DNA of 64,000 nt from Siphonodentalium dalli. Taxonomy: Eukaryota > Mollusca > Scaphopoda > Gadilida > Siphonodentaliidae. The first letter of the stretch is position 1, and each line of letters begins with the position of its first letter. The DNA lies in contig CP136069.1 of the NCBI GenBank assembly GCA_032622095.1, positions 206,080,750-206,144,749 on the forward strand, written 5' to 3'. The notes under the pieces are model-generated. The model saw only the letters and a program-made list of their open reading frames with translations. It was not told where the DNA came from and did not search any database. Position numbers and translations under genes: made by a program. Below, in pieces: positions 36,087 to 46,680 of the stretch.

Positions 36087-37265
36087 CTATTTTTTTCTCA
36101 GCCCTTTCTTTTTATACTGAGTTATAGCTAACTGGTAACATTCACTTTTCCATTGAACCAACCTTTTGACGCCAAGACTGAGTCGACTAACACGCCTGAC
36201 GCAGACAAGTCGCGGACCAGCCTGTCCTATCGAATCCCAATCGAAATTCCGAGGATCAGGATCGTCCGCCCATCCAGGATTCATCTTCTTGATTTCGTCA
36301 TCGATCATTACAGTCCCTGATGTTATCGCCTCAATCCGCATCCGCACTTCGTCAAGCTTTGATTCGTCGATTCCCATAAGAAGATTTGCGTCGGAAACGA
36401 AGAAATGCGGCAGATATCCTATTTTTAGCTTTGCATCAAGAGATCTGAGAATCAGAATAACCAGATCATCGGCGGAGTTTGTTTTCCAGATTTCCGGATC
36501 TGCCTTCTCAAAATACCAGAAAGTATTAGTTCTCACGTGATATGAAGTTAACGTATCGCCGATTGGGTCGAGAAATTTCTTCAGATGCCTTAATCTCAAG
36601 TATACCAAGCGTTGCCATAGATACATCGCTCTTGACATCGCGACTTCTGCCGCCGAGAACGAGAGGCAAAATTCGTGTTCGCTCTTTCTGTTATTGGGAC
36701 TCGGCCGGGTGACAATATGGAACTCTCCGGAAACAATAGATGCAATGATGTCATTAGACGGCCATTTGCGCGCGCGGTCACGGAAGTCACGAGCGGGTCT
36801 AGGTAAACCATTTAATTTTAGTTGTGGCACTATATCCATATCTGATTTATCTAAGAAAGTAAACGTATTAGGTTCTAAACACATACCTACTTTAGTCGTG
36901 ATGTTACCATCCATGGCTTTTAGTATATCTATTATCGGAACCCAGTTAACAAATGCGATTAGTAAGGTCTTCAAAAGAACCGCACTAACATTACCTCCCT
37001 TGCCGTGTTCGTCCACAATTGGTATCGTGAAGTAACATGGATTGCCTTCCCGGTATACCAGGTTCGACTCCCTAATGGTCACATGCATTGGTATAAACAT
37101 CATATCCACGTCACTCACATTCGATATCTGAAAACCACAGGCGACGCTGCCGACAACTCGCTGATCGATGGGTGGGTTCACGTAGTTATTGATGAAACTA
37201 ATGACTTTAAATACGACTGAACTGCCTTGGTCCGATATAATTGCCTCTGCGTGCGCCTGCCTCAT
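36087..37265 (-). CDS. Mab-21 / cGAS-like nucleotidyltransferase-fold protein, probable last exon
   Basis: The 392-codon frame has the two-lobed layout of the Mab-21/cGAS family. The nucleotidyltransferase lobe shows GS at residues 39-40, SDVDMMF at 51-57 (D52 and D54 in the first metal-binding pair) and SDMDIVPQLKL at 141-151 (D144 as the third acid). The helical C-terminal Mab-21 lobe shows CLSFSAAEVAMSR (200-212), LTSYHVRTNTFWYFE (239-253) and GYLPHFFVSDANLL (283-296). Family members include cGAS, which makes a cyclic dinucleotide from ATP and GTP after sensing nucleic acid, invertebrate cGAS-like receptors, and Mab-21 developmental proteins with no known catalysis. No cGAS zinc thumb is seen. 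The GS motif comes early after the first Met. The frame is open upstream to a TTTTGTTCTAG splice-acceptor-like sequence near 37286, so an upstream exon is likely. Function as an enzyme is inferred. Confidence 0.85.
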   Translation of the reverse strand: MRQAHAEAIISDQGSSVVFKVISFINNYVNPPIDQRVVGSVACGFQISNVSDVDMMFIPMHVTIRESNLVYREGNPCYFTIPIVDEHGKGGNVSAVLLKTLLIAFVNWVPIIDILKAMDGNITTKVGMCLEPNTFTFLDKSDMDIVPQLKLNGLPRPARDFRDRARKWPSNDIIASIVSGEFHIVTRPSPNNRKSEHEFCLSFSAAEVAMSRAMYLWQRLVYLRLRHLKKFLDPIGDTLTSYHVRTNTFWYFEKADPEIWKTNSADDLVILILRSLDAKLKIGYLPHFFVSDANLLMGIDESKLDEVRMRIEAITSGTVMIDDEIKKMNPGWADDPDPRNFDWDSIGQAGPRLVCVRRVSRLSLGVKRLVQWKSECYQLAITQYKKKGLRKK

Positions 37266-37274
37266 TCCTGCGTG

Positions 37275-37300
37275 TCCGTTATCTAGAACAAAACACGGAT
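37275..37300 (-). other. Candidate splice acceptor upstream of the Mab-21-type exon
   Basis: On the minus strand CCGTGTTTTGTTCTAG precedes ATAACGGACACGCAGG and then the ATG. The pyrimidine-rich run plus TAG fits a 3' splice site, and the frame stays open between it and the ATG. If used, the first Met at 37265 is internal. Not proven. Confidence 0.4.
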
Positions 37301-38529
37301 AGTGTTAACCCTGATTGAGTACCCAATATACATGTAAACAATGCCTGATCGATATCTAAAGAATTTGTATATTGTATGAAATTCAATAGATTATGTGTCT
37401 CATTCACCCAGATTCCGACATGTTCTGTGTATGCACGCTTCAGTTTATACGTAACAACTCGGTATAATTTCGTTTGGAATGCCGTTTGCACAGCATACAT
37501 TACATGTATTGAGAGCCGATTCTTATAAAGCCCCATTTACATGAGGCCATTTGTACATGGTATAATTAGATAACTTTGTTAAAGGAACAATTAACCTCAA
37601 GAGATTGTAATATTGAACGACCCATTGAGAAAACCCATTATGTGTAAAAAAATAAAAAAATAATGAAACATTTATATGTTAAACGATGTCAATAAGGGCA
37701 CATTTGTATTCACATGTATTAATAATTGCGCCTCATCACAATTCACTTGCGATTCAGCGCAACACAAATAATTTCGCTTCTGCGCAATTATTTTCCATAT
37801 ATGGATAAACACACATTTAATTAATGAAACAATCAATTCAACTGGTCATGTGACTGGCAAATAATTCTTTGATTGGTCGTCTGTACTAAAATGGCGGTCT
37901 CAAGCCCAAATATAAATTAGTTAGCATTTTCGAAGCCGCCATGTTGGTGACGTATTTGTCCACCAGGCTTCACCGGCGTTTCATTTTCGGTGCGCAATAA
38001 GGCGTTTCTGTTGAATCTTATCGTCCCTGTGAGAACAAACGTCTCTATTGACAAAATTAATGATTAACGGTTCCACAGTTTGTTGCACAATGTCAACGTA
38101 GATCTTAGTCATTTACATTTATCCACGGAATACATTCGTTTCAAATATACTTTGAGTCCAATTGCCCTGAGCGTGGCACTATATATATATATCTTTGTCG
38201 CGACAACTCCAAACATTCTTACCGTTGGGCGAAGTATTGCCCTTATATTGAAAAATCACTGAAAATCACTCATATTCACATCATTAGGTGTTAACTATTG
38301 TCATGACAACTCCTCCCATGCTTACAGTTGAGTTGGAACTACTGATGTGAAGTAGTTATGTTACATCTCATACAATAAATGGTTTCCCAAATCTAAGATG
38401 GCGGCCAATATGGCAATTCGTTTTATTTTGGCAATTGATACTCACAGCCAAGATGGGGGCCTAACTGGTGGACAGAAATTGAAAAAATTATCGCTATTTT
38501 CGCATACTAATATCAACTTTTTGTCATAA
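37301..38529. other. Upstream region of the Mab-21-type gene, unassigned
   Basis: An intron or promoter region for the minus-strand gene would lie here. Fragments of dispersed repeats are present: a phrase shared with 8660-8715 (38105-38160) and AAGATGGCGGCC near 38393. The 37.9 kb part has AAAATGGCGGTC and GCCGCCATGTTGG. No upstream exon could be recognised. Confidence 0.35.
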
Positions 38530-38565
38530 TCTCATATATATTTTGAAGACCTCTGTTTGTTTGTT

Positions 38566-38601
<36 letters not shown>

Positions 38602-39173
38602 ATTTATACAAATCTACGATTCTCGACCGATCGGGACGAAACTTGGTACGTGTGTGTAGTTTGACCAGGCGGTGAACGTTGTCGTATTGGCGAGCCCGTG
38701 CGGCGCCCGCTTCGCGCATGCGCAGACGAGATCTCGGAAACGGGTGGAGCTATCGACTTGAAATTTGCTATGTGAATGTATCTTGCCCCGGATACGAATT
38801 TTATCGGGTCGCCGAGCCCGTGCGACACCAGCTTCGCGCATGCGCAGACGCGATCTCGGAAACGGGTGGAGCTATCGACTTGAAATTTGCTATGTGAATG
38901 TATCTTGTCCCGGATACGAATTTTATCGGGTCGCCGAGCCCGTGCGACGCCAGGTTCGCGCATGCGCAGACCAGATCTCGGAAACGGGTGGAGCTATCGA
39001 CTTGAAATTTGGTATGTGAATGTATCTTGCCCCGGATACGAATATTATCGGGTCGCCGAGCCCGTGCGACGCCAGCTTCGCGCATGCGCAGACCAGATCT
39101 AGGAAACGGGTACAGCTATCGACTTGAAATTTGGTTTTTGAATAGCCCGGACAACGTCGGGCTCATCGGCTAG
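38530..39173 (+). mobile_element. Helitron-like unit 1 of family A
   Basis: Starts TCTCATATATATTTTGAAG after an A and ends CTAG, preceded by the GC-rich hairpin AGCCCGGACAACGTCGGGCT. The body has a CTGT-type microsatellite, a lead-in containing CGATCGGGACGAAACTTGG, and four internal repeats of about 122 bp, each with CGCGCATGCGCAG. TC at the 5' end and a hairpin followed by CTAG at the 3' end, inserted between A and T, are Helitron hallmarks. No Rep/helicase is present, so it is non-autonomous. Confidence 0.8.
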
Positions 39174-39722
39174 TCTCATATATATTTTGAAGACCTCTGT
39201 CTGTATGTTTGTCTGTATGTTTGTATGTTTGTCATTTATACAAATCTACGATTCTCGACCGATCTGGACGAAACTTGGTACGTGTATGTAGTTTGACCAG
39301 GCGGTCGACGTTGTCGTATTGGCGAGCCCGTGCGACGCCCGCTTCGCGCATGCGCAGACGAGATCTCGGAAACGGGTGGAGCTATCGACTTGAAATTTGG
39401 TATGTGAATGTATCTTGCCCCGGATACGAATATTATCGGGTAGCCGAGCCCGTGCGACGCCAGCTTCGCGCATGCGCAGACGAGATCTCGGAAACGGGTG
39501 GAGCTATCGACTTGAAATTTGGTATGTGAATATATCTTGCCCCGGACACGAATTTTATCGGGTCGCTGAGCCCGTGCGACGCCAGCTTCGCGCATGCGCA
39601 GACGAGATCTCGGAAACGGGTGGAGCTATCGCATGCGCAGACCAGATCTCGGAAACGGGTGGAGCTATCGACTTGAAATTTGGTTTTTGAATAGCCCGGA
39701 CAACGTCGGGCTCATCGGCTAG
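39174..39722 (+). mobile_element. Helitron-like unit 2 of family A
   Basis: Begins with TCTCATATAT directly after the CTAG of unit 1 and ends in CTAG. It contains two full 122-bp internal repeats and a shortened, rearranged one near 39620-39660, where GCTATCG runs straight into CATGCGCAGACC. The head-to-tail join leaves no spacer. Confidence 0.8.
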
Positions 39723-40220
39723 TCTCATATATATTTTGATGACCTCTGTCTGTCTGTATGTTTGTCTGTCATTAATACAAATCTACGATTCTCGACCGAT
39801 CGGGACGAAACTTGGTACGTGTGTGTAGTTTAACCAAGCGGTGGTCGTTGTCCTATTGGCGAGCCCGTGCGGGGCCCGCTTCGCGCATGCGCAGACGAGA
39901 TCTCGGAAACGGGTGGGGCTATCGACTTGAAATTTGCTATGTGAATGTATCTTGCCCCGGATACGAATTTTATCGGATCGCTGAGCCCGTGCGACGCCAG
40001 CTTCGCGCATGCGCAGACGAGATCTCGGAAACGGGTGGAGCTATCGACTTGAAATTTGTTATGTGAATGTATCTTGCCCCGGATACGAATTTTATCGGGT
40101 CGCCGAGCCCGTTCGACGTCAGCTTCGCGCATGCGCAGACCATATCTCGGAAACGGGTGGAGCTATCGACTTGAAATTTGGTTTTTGAATAGCCCGGACA
40201 ACGTCGGGCTCATCGGCTAG
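39723..40220 (+). mobile_element. Helitron-like unit 3 of family A
   Basis: Same ends as unit 1, with three palindrome-bearing segments separated by about 122 bp. Joined directly to units 2 and 4. Confidence 0.8.
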
Positions 40221-40730
40221 ACTCATATATATTTTGAAGACCTCTGTCTGTCTGTCTGTATGTTTGTCTGTATGTTTGTCATTAATACAAATCTACGATT
40301 CTCGTCCGATCGGGACGAAACTTGGTGCGTGCGTGTAGTTTGACCAGGCGGTGGACGTTGTTGTATTGGCGAGCCCGTGCGGCGCCCGCTTCGCGCATGC
40401 GCAGACGAGATCTCGGAAACGGGTGGAGCTATCGACTTGAAATTTGCTATGTGAATGTATCTTGCCCCGGATACGAATCTTATCGGGTAGCCGAGCACGT
40501 GCGACGCCAGCTTCGCGCATGCGCAGACGAGATCTCGGAAACGGGTGGAGCTATCGACTTGAAATTTGGTATGTGAATGTATCTTGCCCCGGATACGAAT
40601 TTTATCGGGTCGCCGAGCACGTGCGACGCCAGCTTCGCGCATGCGCAGACCAGATCTCGAAAACGGATGGAGCCATCGACTTGAAATTTGGTTTTTGAAT
40701 AGCCCGGACAACGTCGGGCTCATCGGTTAG
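40221..40730 (+). mobile_element. Helitron-like unit 4 of family A
   Basis: The start is ACTCATATAT instead of TCTCATATAT, and the end is TTAG instead of CTAG, so both termini carry point changes. Three palindrome-bearing segments. Such altered ends would be expected to weaken mobilisation of this unit alone. Confidence 0.8.
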
Positions 40731-41427
40731 TCTCATATATATTTTGAAGACCTCTGTCTGTATGTTTGTATGTTTGTCTGTATGTTTGTCATTTATACAA
40801 ATCTACGATTCTCGACCGATCGAGACGAAACTTGGTACGTGTGTGTAGTTTGACCAGGCGGTGGACGTTGTCGTATTGGCGAGCCCGTGCGGCGCCCGTG
40901 CAGCGCATGCGCAGACGAGATCTTGGAAACGGGTGGAGCTATCGACTTGAAATTTGATATGTGAATGTATCTTGCCCCAGATACGAATTATATCGGGTCG
41001 CCGTGCCCGTGTGACGCCAGCTTCGCGCATGCGCAGACGAGATCTCGGAAACGGGTGGAGCTATCGACTTGAAATATGCTATGTGAATGTATCTTGCCCC
41101 GGATACGAATTAAATCGGGTCGCCGAGCCCGTGCGACGCCAGCTTCGCGCATGCGCAGACGAGATATCGGAAACGGGTGGAGCTATCGACTTGAAATTTG
41201 GTATGTGAATGTATCTTGCTCCGGATACGAATTTTATCGGGTCGCCGAGCCCGTGCGACGCCAGCTTCGCGCATGCGCAGACCAGATCTCGGAAACGAGT
41301 GGAGCTATCGACTTGAAATTTGGTTTTTGAATAGCCCGGACAACGTCGGGCTCATGGAAACAGGTGGAGCTATCGACTTGAAATTTGGTTTTTGAATAGC
41401 CCGGACAACGTCGGGCTCATCGGCTAG
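40731..41427 (+). mobile_element. Helitron-like unit 5 of family A, with duplicated 3' end
   Basis: Four palindrome-bearing segments. The 3' end is partly duplicated: a first hairpin region (GACAACGTCGGGCTCAT) near 41340-41355 is followed by GGAAACAGGTGGAGCTATCG and a second complete end closing with CTAG at 41424-41427. The next base is T, so the whole array sits between A (38529) and T (41428). Confidence 0.8.
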
Positions 41428-41820
41428 TATTGATATGTATGGACAAAACGGTACATAAATCATCTATAGATCCAACTTAAAACGTCTCCAAACGCATAGT
41501 ATAGCTCGTAACGTACTGAAAGGACGAACACCAACAATTAATAATCGGGATGTGACATTTCGAAATCCATTCTCCGCTAAGCGCCGATAATGGCCGTAAC
41601 CGTAGGTGCGCCAAATAGTTATAGTATGACTTGCAAGATTCAAAACAAATGTACGAGAACAGATTCTGACTTGCCACATCCAGAGTTATCTGGATCAGCT
41701 TTCATTTCGGTGACTGATGTATTTAGGTAGATCACACCAACAAAGTATTCTACACTTCCTGAGAGAAGGGTCCCTCTAATGAGAACGTTTCAAACAATTC
41801 ATTTTAAATATCTGCTAAAT
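41428..41820. other. Unassigned DNA between repeat arrays
   Basis: No gene. Two overlapping minus-strand frames (41464-41679) in different phases have no motif. Confidence 0.35.
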
Positions 41821-41824
41821 ATGT

Positions 41825-44800
41825 GATTTGTGCGTCATCTTGAACTAGAAATGCACACGGTCGATGAATATACTAGTTTGCAGAGGGTCATCTCTATGTA
41901 CGTCTTTATCATGCCCCGTGGTGCTAACCACATACACGCCTGACGATATTTCCAGTTAGCTAGTAATTTATCAATAGTTGGTTCGTCGACGCACAAACTC
42001 AGCAAACGCAATGACATACATGGACAACTTCGGCAGTGTTTATAATGTTGCTATCTGTGTCATTTTCTTGGACGTATGCCTATCTGGTAAGAAGACCATG
42101 AACCCAAGCAGACTTTGTGACGTCCCGCAGTCGTCTTGTCGAAGAGCTCCCAACAGAGAAGAACAATACACGTGGTTCTAGTTTATGGACATGCGCCATG
42201 ATAGTTCATGGGAAAGAAATTGGGCCACGGTATACACCACCACTACATCAGGTAGAATGTCATGCGTGCCGGTGTTTTTGGTGTGGTAAGATTGGATTTC
42301 CAAATCCGTTTCAAATCCGGTCTGATCAACTGGACCAGGCGTATACCTTTGTCTGGATAATACAATGCTAGCCTTCCACACGACAGTCGTATATTCTAAA
42401 GGACGGTGTCCTTGATAGTTTGGTGGTATGCCATTCAAAGAATGAAGGTATGCGTTATCATCATCGTTCATGGTTATATATAGTCTCGATGGCAATGACT
42501 GTTGACGTTGTGGAAATCACCCAAAGGCCTAAGTGACCTTTATGATTATATATAATAGCTATAGACTACAGCAGTTATGCACTCAGACACATGGTCGGAA
42601 TGATGATGGTGCCAAGAAATCACTTGGTGTACCCAACGTGTTGAACTGATTGCAATATTTCATCAACACAACATTCCTCTAGTTGTTCTTCGCATTGATC
42701 ATATCACTCCACATGTAGTACCTGAATTATACAATATGATACCATGACTGAAGCTTGCCAAGAATAAGGATAAGAATTCCCAGCTTTCAAGGCAAACTCG
42801 TGAGCTGGATACATTGTGGGTTTTCGTCCTCATAAGTTGCTACTATAGCTGCAATGTGACACTGAAGACGTTTTCACTGGGAAACTATAGATGATTTTTG
42901 CACCGTTTCGTCGATACATATCAGTATTTATGACAAAATGTTTAAATTAGTATGTGAAAATGTCGACGACAATTTTTGTCCACCACTTCGTACGCCAACT
43001 TGGCTGTGAGTATCACTTGCCTAAAAAAAAAGAATACTTCGATGTTCCCTATCCACATGTCAATATGAGCAGAATTCGCTTTAACAATAACGCCCATTGA
43101 ATGAACAAAGGAATATAGGCGTGTGTTCAAATTTCGGACGTCATACTGGCCGCCATCTTCGATTTGGGAAACCATTTTTCCATGAGATGTAAGGTAATTG
43201 CGTTAGCGCAGGATTTTCAACTCAAATGTAAGCATGACGGAGCTGTCATGACAATAACGTCCAAATGATGTAAATATGAGCCATTTTGGATTTGGAGGAC
43301 TTTTTGGTAGGATATGTGAATTAAGGACAGTATTTCGTATCAGTGTTCCCAACTCAGAATAGTAAGCATGCGGTTGTCATGAATTGATGACAATAATGCT
43401 CACTGACCTGAAAATCAGCAATGTTCGGCGATTTTTCAATTTCAGGTGGTCATTTTAGCCGCCATCTTGAATTTGGGTGAATATTCCTCAACTCAGGTAT
43501 AAGTGGAATCCTGCCTGGCTATCTTCTACACATATATGCATTGGTGAAGTAATAATAAAAATAACACACACTGATTCGAAGCATACATTGCGTTATTAGC
43601 GTCGATTCGGCTTTGACAGGATTATACCGGCATTTGGAAAAAAACCTGATATCGGACAAAAGTATCCGGCCAGAAATCTATATTAAGGTCTCATTTTGTG
43701 AGTAAATGATTCTTCTACATGATAAATGTATACATGCCCATGTTTTCCTGTAAAGACAAATAATAACTGGTGAAATGTCACCAAAATTTACATTTCGGCC
43801 GCTATACTGGCCGCCATTCTGAATTTTGGCTAATTTGTAATGGTTCTATATTAGCATAACAATTCGAGTGGCAAACAAGACAGTATGTAATACTCTCTAT
43901 ATCAGTATTTACGAATTCATGTCTGTCTATCAGTCTGTATTCTATAGATGTTCACTGAAGACCATGTAGACGGCACCAAAGGGGTCTAACAGGGGTAAAT
44001 GTTTCCGAGGAAGATAATAGTGCGGGTTTGAATTTTATAAAGTGACGCTTTTGTTGTTATAGGCAGAAAATGGGAGCGGCAATTTTTGTTTTATCGCCGA
44101 TATCCACCAAACTTATGCATACTGATCTCCATGATATGATGAATCTAATGGTCTGGTTTAAAGATGTCAAAATGTGGCGCCGTTCGAGTGAGGGGTGCAC
44201 GGAAGGGGAGAAGGGAACCAAAACTGATCAAATATTTATAGCACCAAATTGCAGCACATTCTTCCCCACGATAAAAGGAAACATCGTGTTATTTAGTCGA
44301 CAAATTGGTGCCGTTTGGTGAGATATGGGGGGGGGCACTACATTTGATAATAATTGTTTAGTCGTCGATTTCTACCAAACCTAAACATAATCATCTCCAT
44401 TATATCAGGAGTCGAATTGTGTGGCGTAAAGCTGTCAAATGTGGTGGCGTCATCCGAGTCAGGGTTGTACGCACGGAAGGAGAGATGGGGCACCAAAACC
44501 GATAACATATTTTAGCGTCAATTTTCACCAAATACATTCTTCTCGCGTGATTTAAAAACGCCAGATTTGTGCCGTTTGGTGAGAAACGGGGTGGCACTAA
44601 ATTTGTTAAGAAATTGTTTAGTCGCCGATTACCACCAAACTTATAAATAATAATATCCGTGATATCAGGTGTATAAATGTGTCGTTTATCGATGTCAAAA
44701 GTTCGAGTCAAGGTGCATACAGGGAGAGAGGGACACCAACAATTTATAACAAATATTTTTAACTCCGATTTTCACCAGATTGTAATATATTCATCTTCGT

Positions 44801-45345
44801 GATACGAGGAAACTATTCGTGCGGTTAAATACGCCAATACGCCAAATTGGTGTCGTTTGGGTGAGAGATGGGGAGGGGACACCAAATTTTATATGAATTA
44901 AGTTATACAATTTACACCATATTTAATATATATAGTCCTCTTCATAATGAGTCTATTTGTACATTCTTCTCCATTGATACGAGGAATCAAAGACGCCAAA
45001 TTAGGTGCTTACATTTGCGAATGTGTGTCTGTTCTATAACTCTTCATGTGGGAATATCTAGATGGCAACCAATGGGTCTGACAGGGTTAACTTTTGACGA
45101 AGAAGATAGTGGTATGGGTTAAAATTTGTGTAATTGCTGTTGTTGTCAGGGGCTGAAAATGAGAGGGGCAGCAAAAATGATGAAATATATTGGCCGCTGA
45201 TTTCCACTAAACTCATACATCATCATCTCTATGATATGGCGCCGTTCGAGTCAGGGGTGCACGGAGGGGAGGAGCACCAAAGCTGGTAAAATATTTTTAG
45301 CACTAATTTCCACCAAATTCATCTAATATAGTCCGGGAGCTAATA
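41825..45345. mobile_element. Half copy of the large inverted-repeat element
   Basis: From 41825 the sequence follows the spacer of the 11.3-17.0 kb element (GTCATCTTGAACTAGAAA, ACAACTTCGGCAGTGTTT). From about 42930 to 43870 it follows that element's right arm (GCCGCCATCTTCGATTTGG, ATTATACCGGCATTTGG). From about 43960 to 45345 it continues with the tandem region of 11320-12110 in reverse complement (GGTGCCGTTTGGTGAGA repeated about every 200-300 bp). It therefore shows what the missing right outer part of the first element should look like. Similarity is lower than between the arms of the first element. No coding gene. Confidence 0.7.
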
Positions 45346-46495
45346 GGGGTACCCTTGCACCCCCTTGGGACTTAACTTCATCCCCCTCATTTTGTTCCTT
45401 GTTATGTTCTTCAACTTTTAACCAATGTTAACAAGAAAAAAGAGTGGCTGTGAAGACTCCAGACAAGATGACGTCCATCATGGCCGCCGTTTTTCAGACC
45501 AGACCCTAAGTCAGTTTTATGCTAATTATAGCGCGAAAATGTTGTAAAATGTAAACAAATGTATATATTGTCGTGAAGATAAGACATAATGACAATTTGT
45601 TGGACCAAAATGGAAACTCACAATTCAAGATAGCCGCCAAAATTGCCGCCGGATGTTGAAAATATGACGTTTTTTTCCCCAAATATCTTCTAGATCAGTT
45701 CATGCTGTTTGGAACTGGTTGAGTAATATGACTATATTTTGTGTTTACAGAACGCGGTATAAAATTTCACAAAAAAATCACAATTGGGATTCTAGTCATA
45801 TTTCAACAAGAAATGAACAGAACTTTGTAATGTAAGTGAGGCGTATCATTACCTATAATTATTCTAACTCACTGGAACCAAAATTCTTACTTTGGCTCAA
45901 AATAGCTGCTAAAATGGCCGCCAAAATATGAAAAGTGGTAAATATTGCCCCAGAGTGTCCTGCAATGGCTTACAAGTTGTGGTAGATATATACAATTGGC
46001 TAATCTGTATTATATACATTGAATACTAAGATGTCTGATGCACCATGGGTCATTGTTACTATTGTCACCACTGACATCTTTTTCAAGTGAAATGCAACTA
46101 TCATTGGTATCAAAGGCATTTATTGTCTTGGTCTATCTCAAGTGTGTCACACTACAGTGTTTATAGACCAAATTGCTCAAGATGGCTTCCAAAATGGCAG
46201 CCAAATTTGAAAAAAGTTAATTTGTTTTACATATATCCCGAACATTATTCTCTGCGTTATCCGACAAGGTAGCAAATTGTGACTCACTTGGTTATTATAC
46301 GTGTTAGTTAATTAACTGACAACTACGTTCTATTCTGTTTGTCCCAGTTCCGTATGGGGCATGACAAATTCATTTTAAAGTTGCAGTATGGAATTTTGCG
46401 GAGAACCTCTTTTGTGATTCTGGCCATATTATTGAAAGGAAATGGGCATAACTTTGAAACAATATTTTAGATATAGTCATCTCATAATGAGTCTA
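45346..46495. mobile_element. Fragment related to the long-TIR element of 51.9-56.2 kb
   Basis: Phrases GAACGCGGTATAA (45745), ATTTCAACAAGAAATG (45809) and GCCGCCAAAAT recur in the arms of the 51855-56162 element (for example 52331 and 52382). The block is diverged and has no clear ends. No open frame of interest. Confidence 0.55.
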
Positions 46496-46499
46496 ATTG

Positions 46500-46680
46500 T
46501 ACATTATTCTCCAATACTTATAAGAATGACGTTTTGTGATGCTATTTGGATATACACCTTTTGAGAATACGTGCAACGGCTTGAACAAGAGTATTCTCTA
46601 TTCCCACCGAATGTCCATAGAAGAGGGTTTCAGATAATTTAACCTGTATAACGCCGGGTTACTGTTGGTGATCAAAGAGA
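46500..46680 (-). repeat. Dispersed repeat overlapping the end of the membrane-protein gene
   Basis: Read on the minus strand, AACAGTAACCCGGCGTT, ACAGGTTAAAT, GAAACCCTCTTCTATGG, GGTGGGAATAGAGAATA and CATCACAAAACGTCATTCTT follow 10171-10335 in the same order with substitutions and small gaps. It supplies the last 22 codons and the stop codon of the overlapping reading frame. Confidence 0.7.

Noticed and set aside
38604-41395. Many overlapping frames of 60-166 codons on both strands
   Set aside because: They are translations of the repeated Helitron-like units; no Rep or helicase motif is present.
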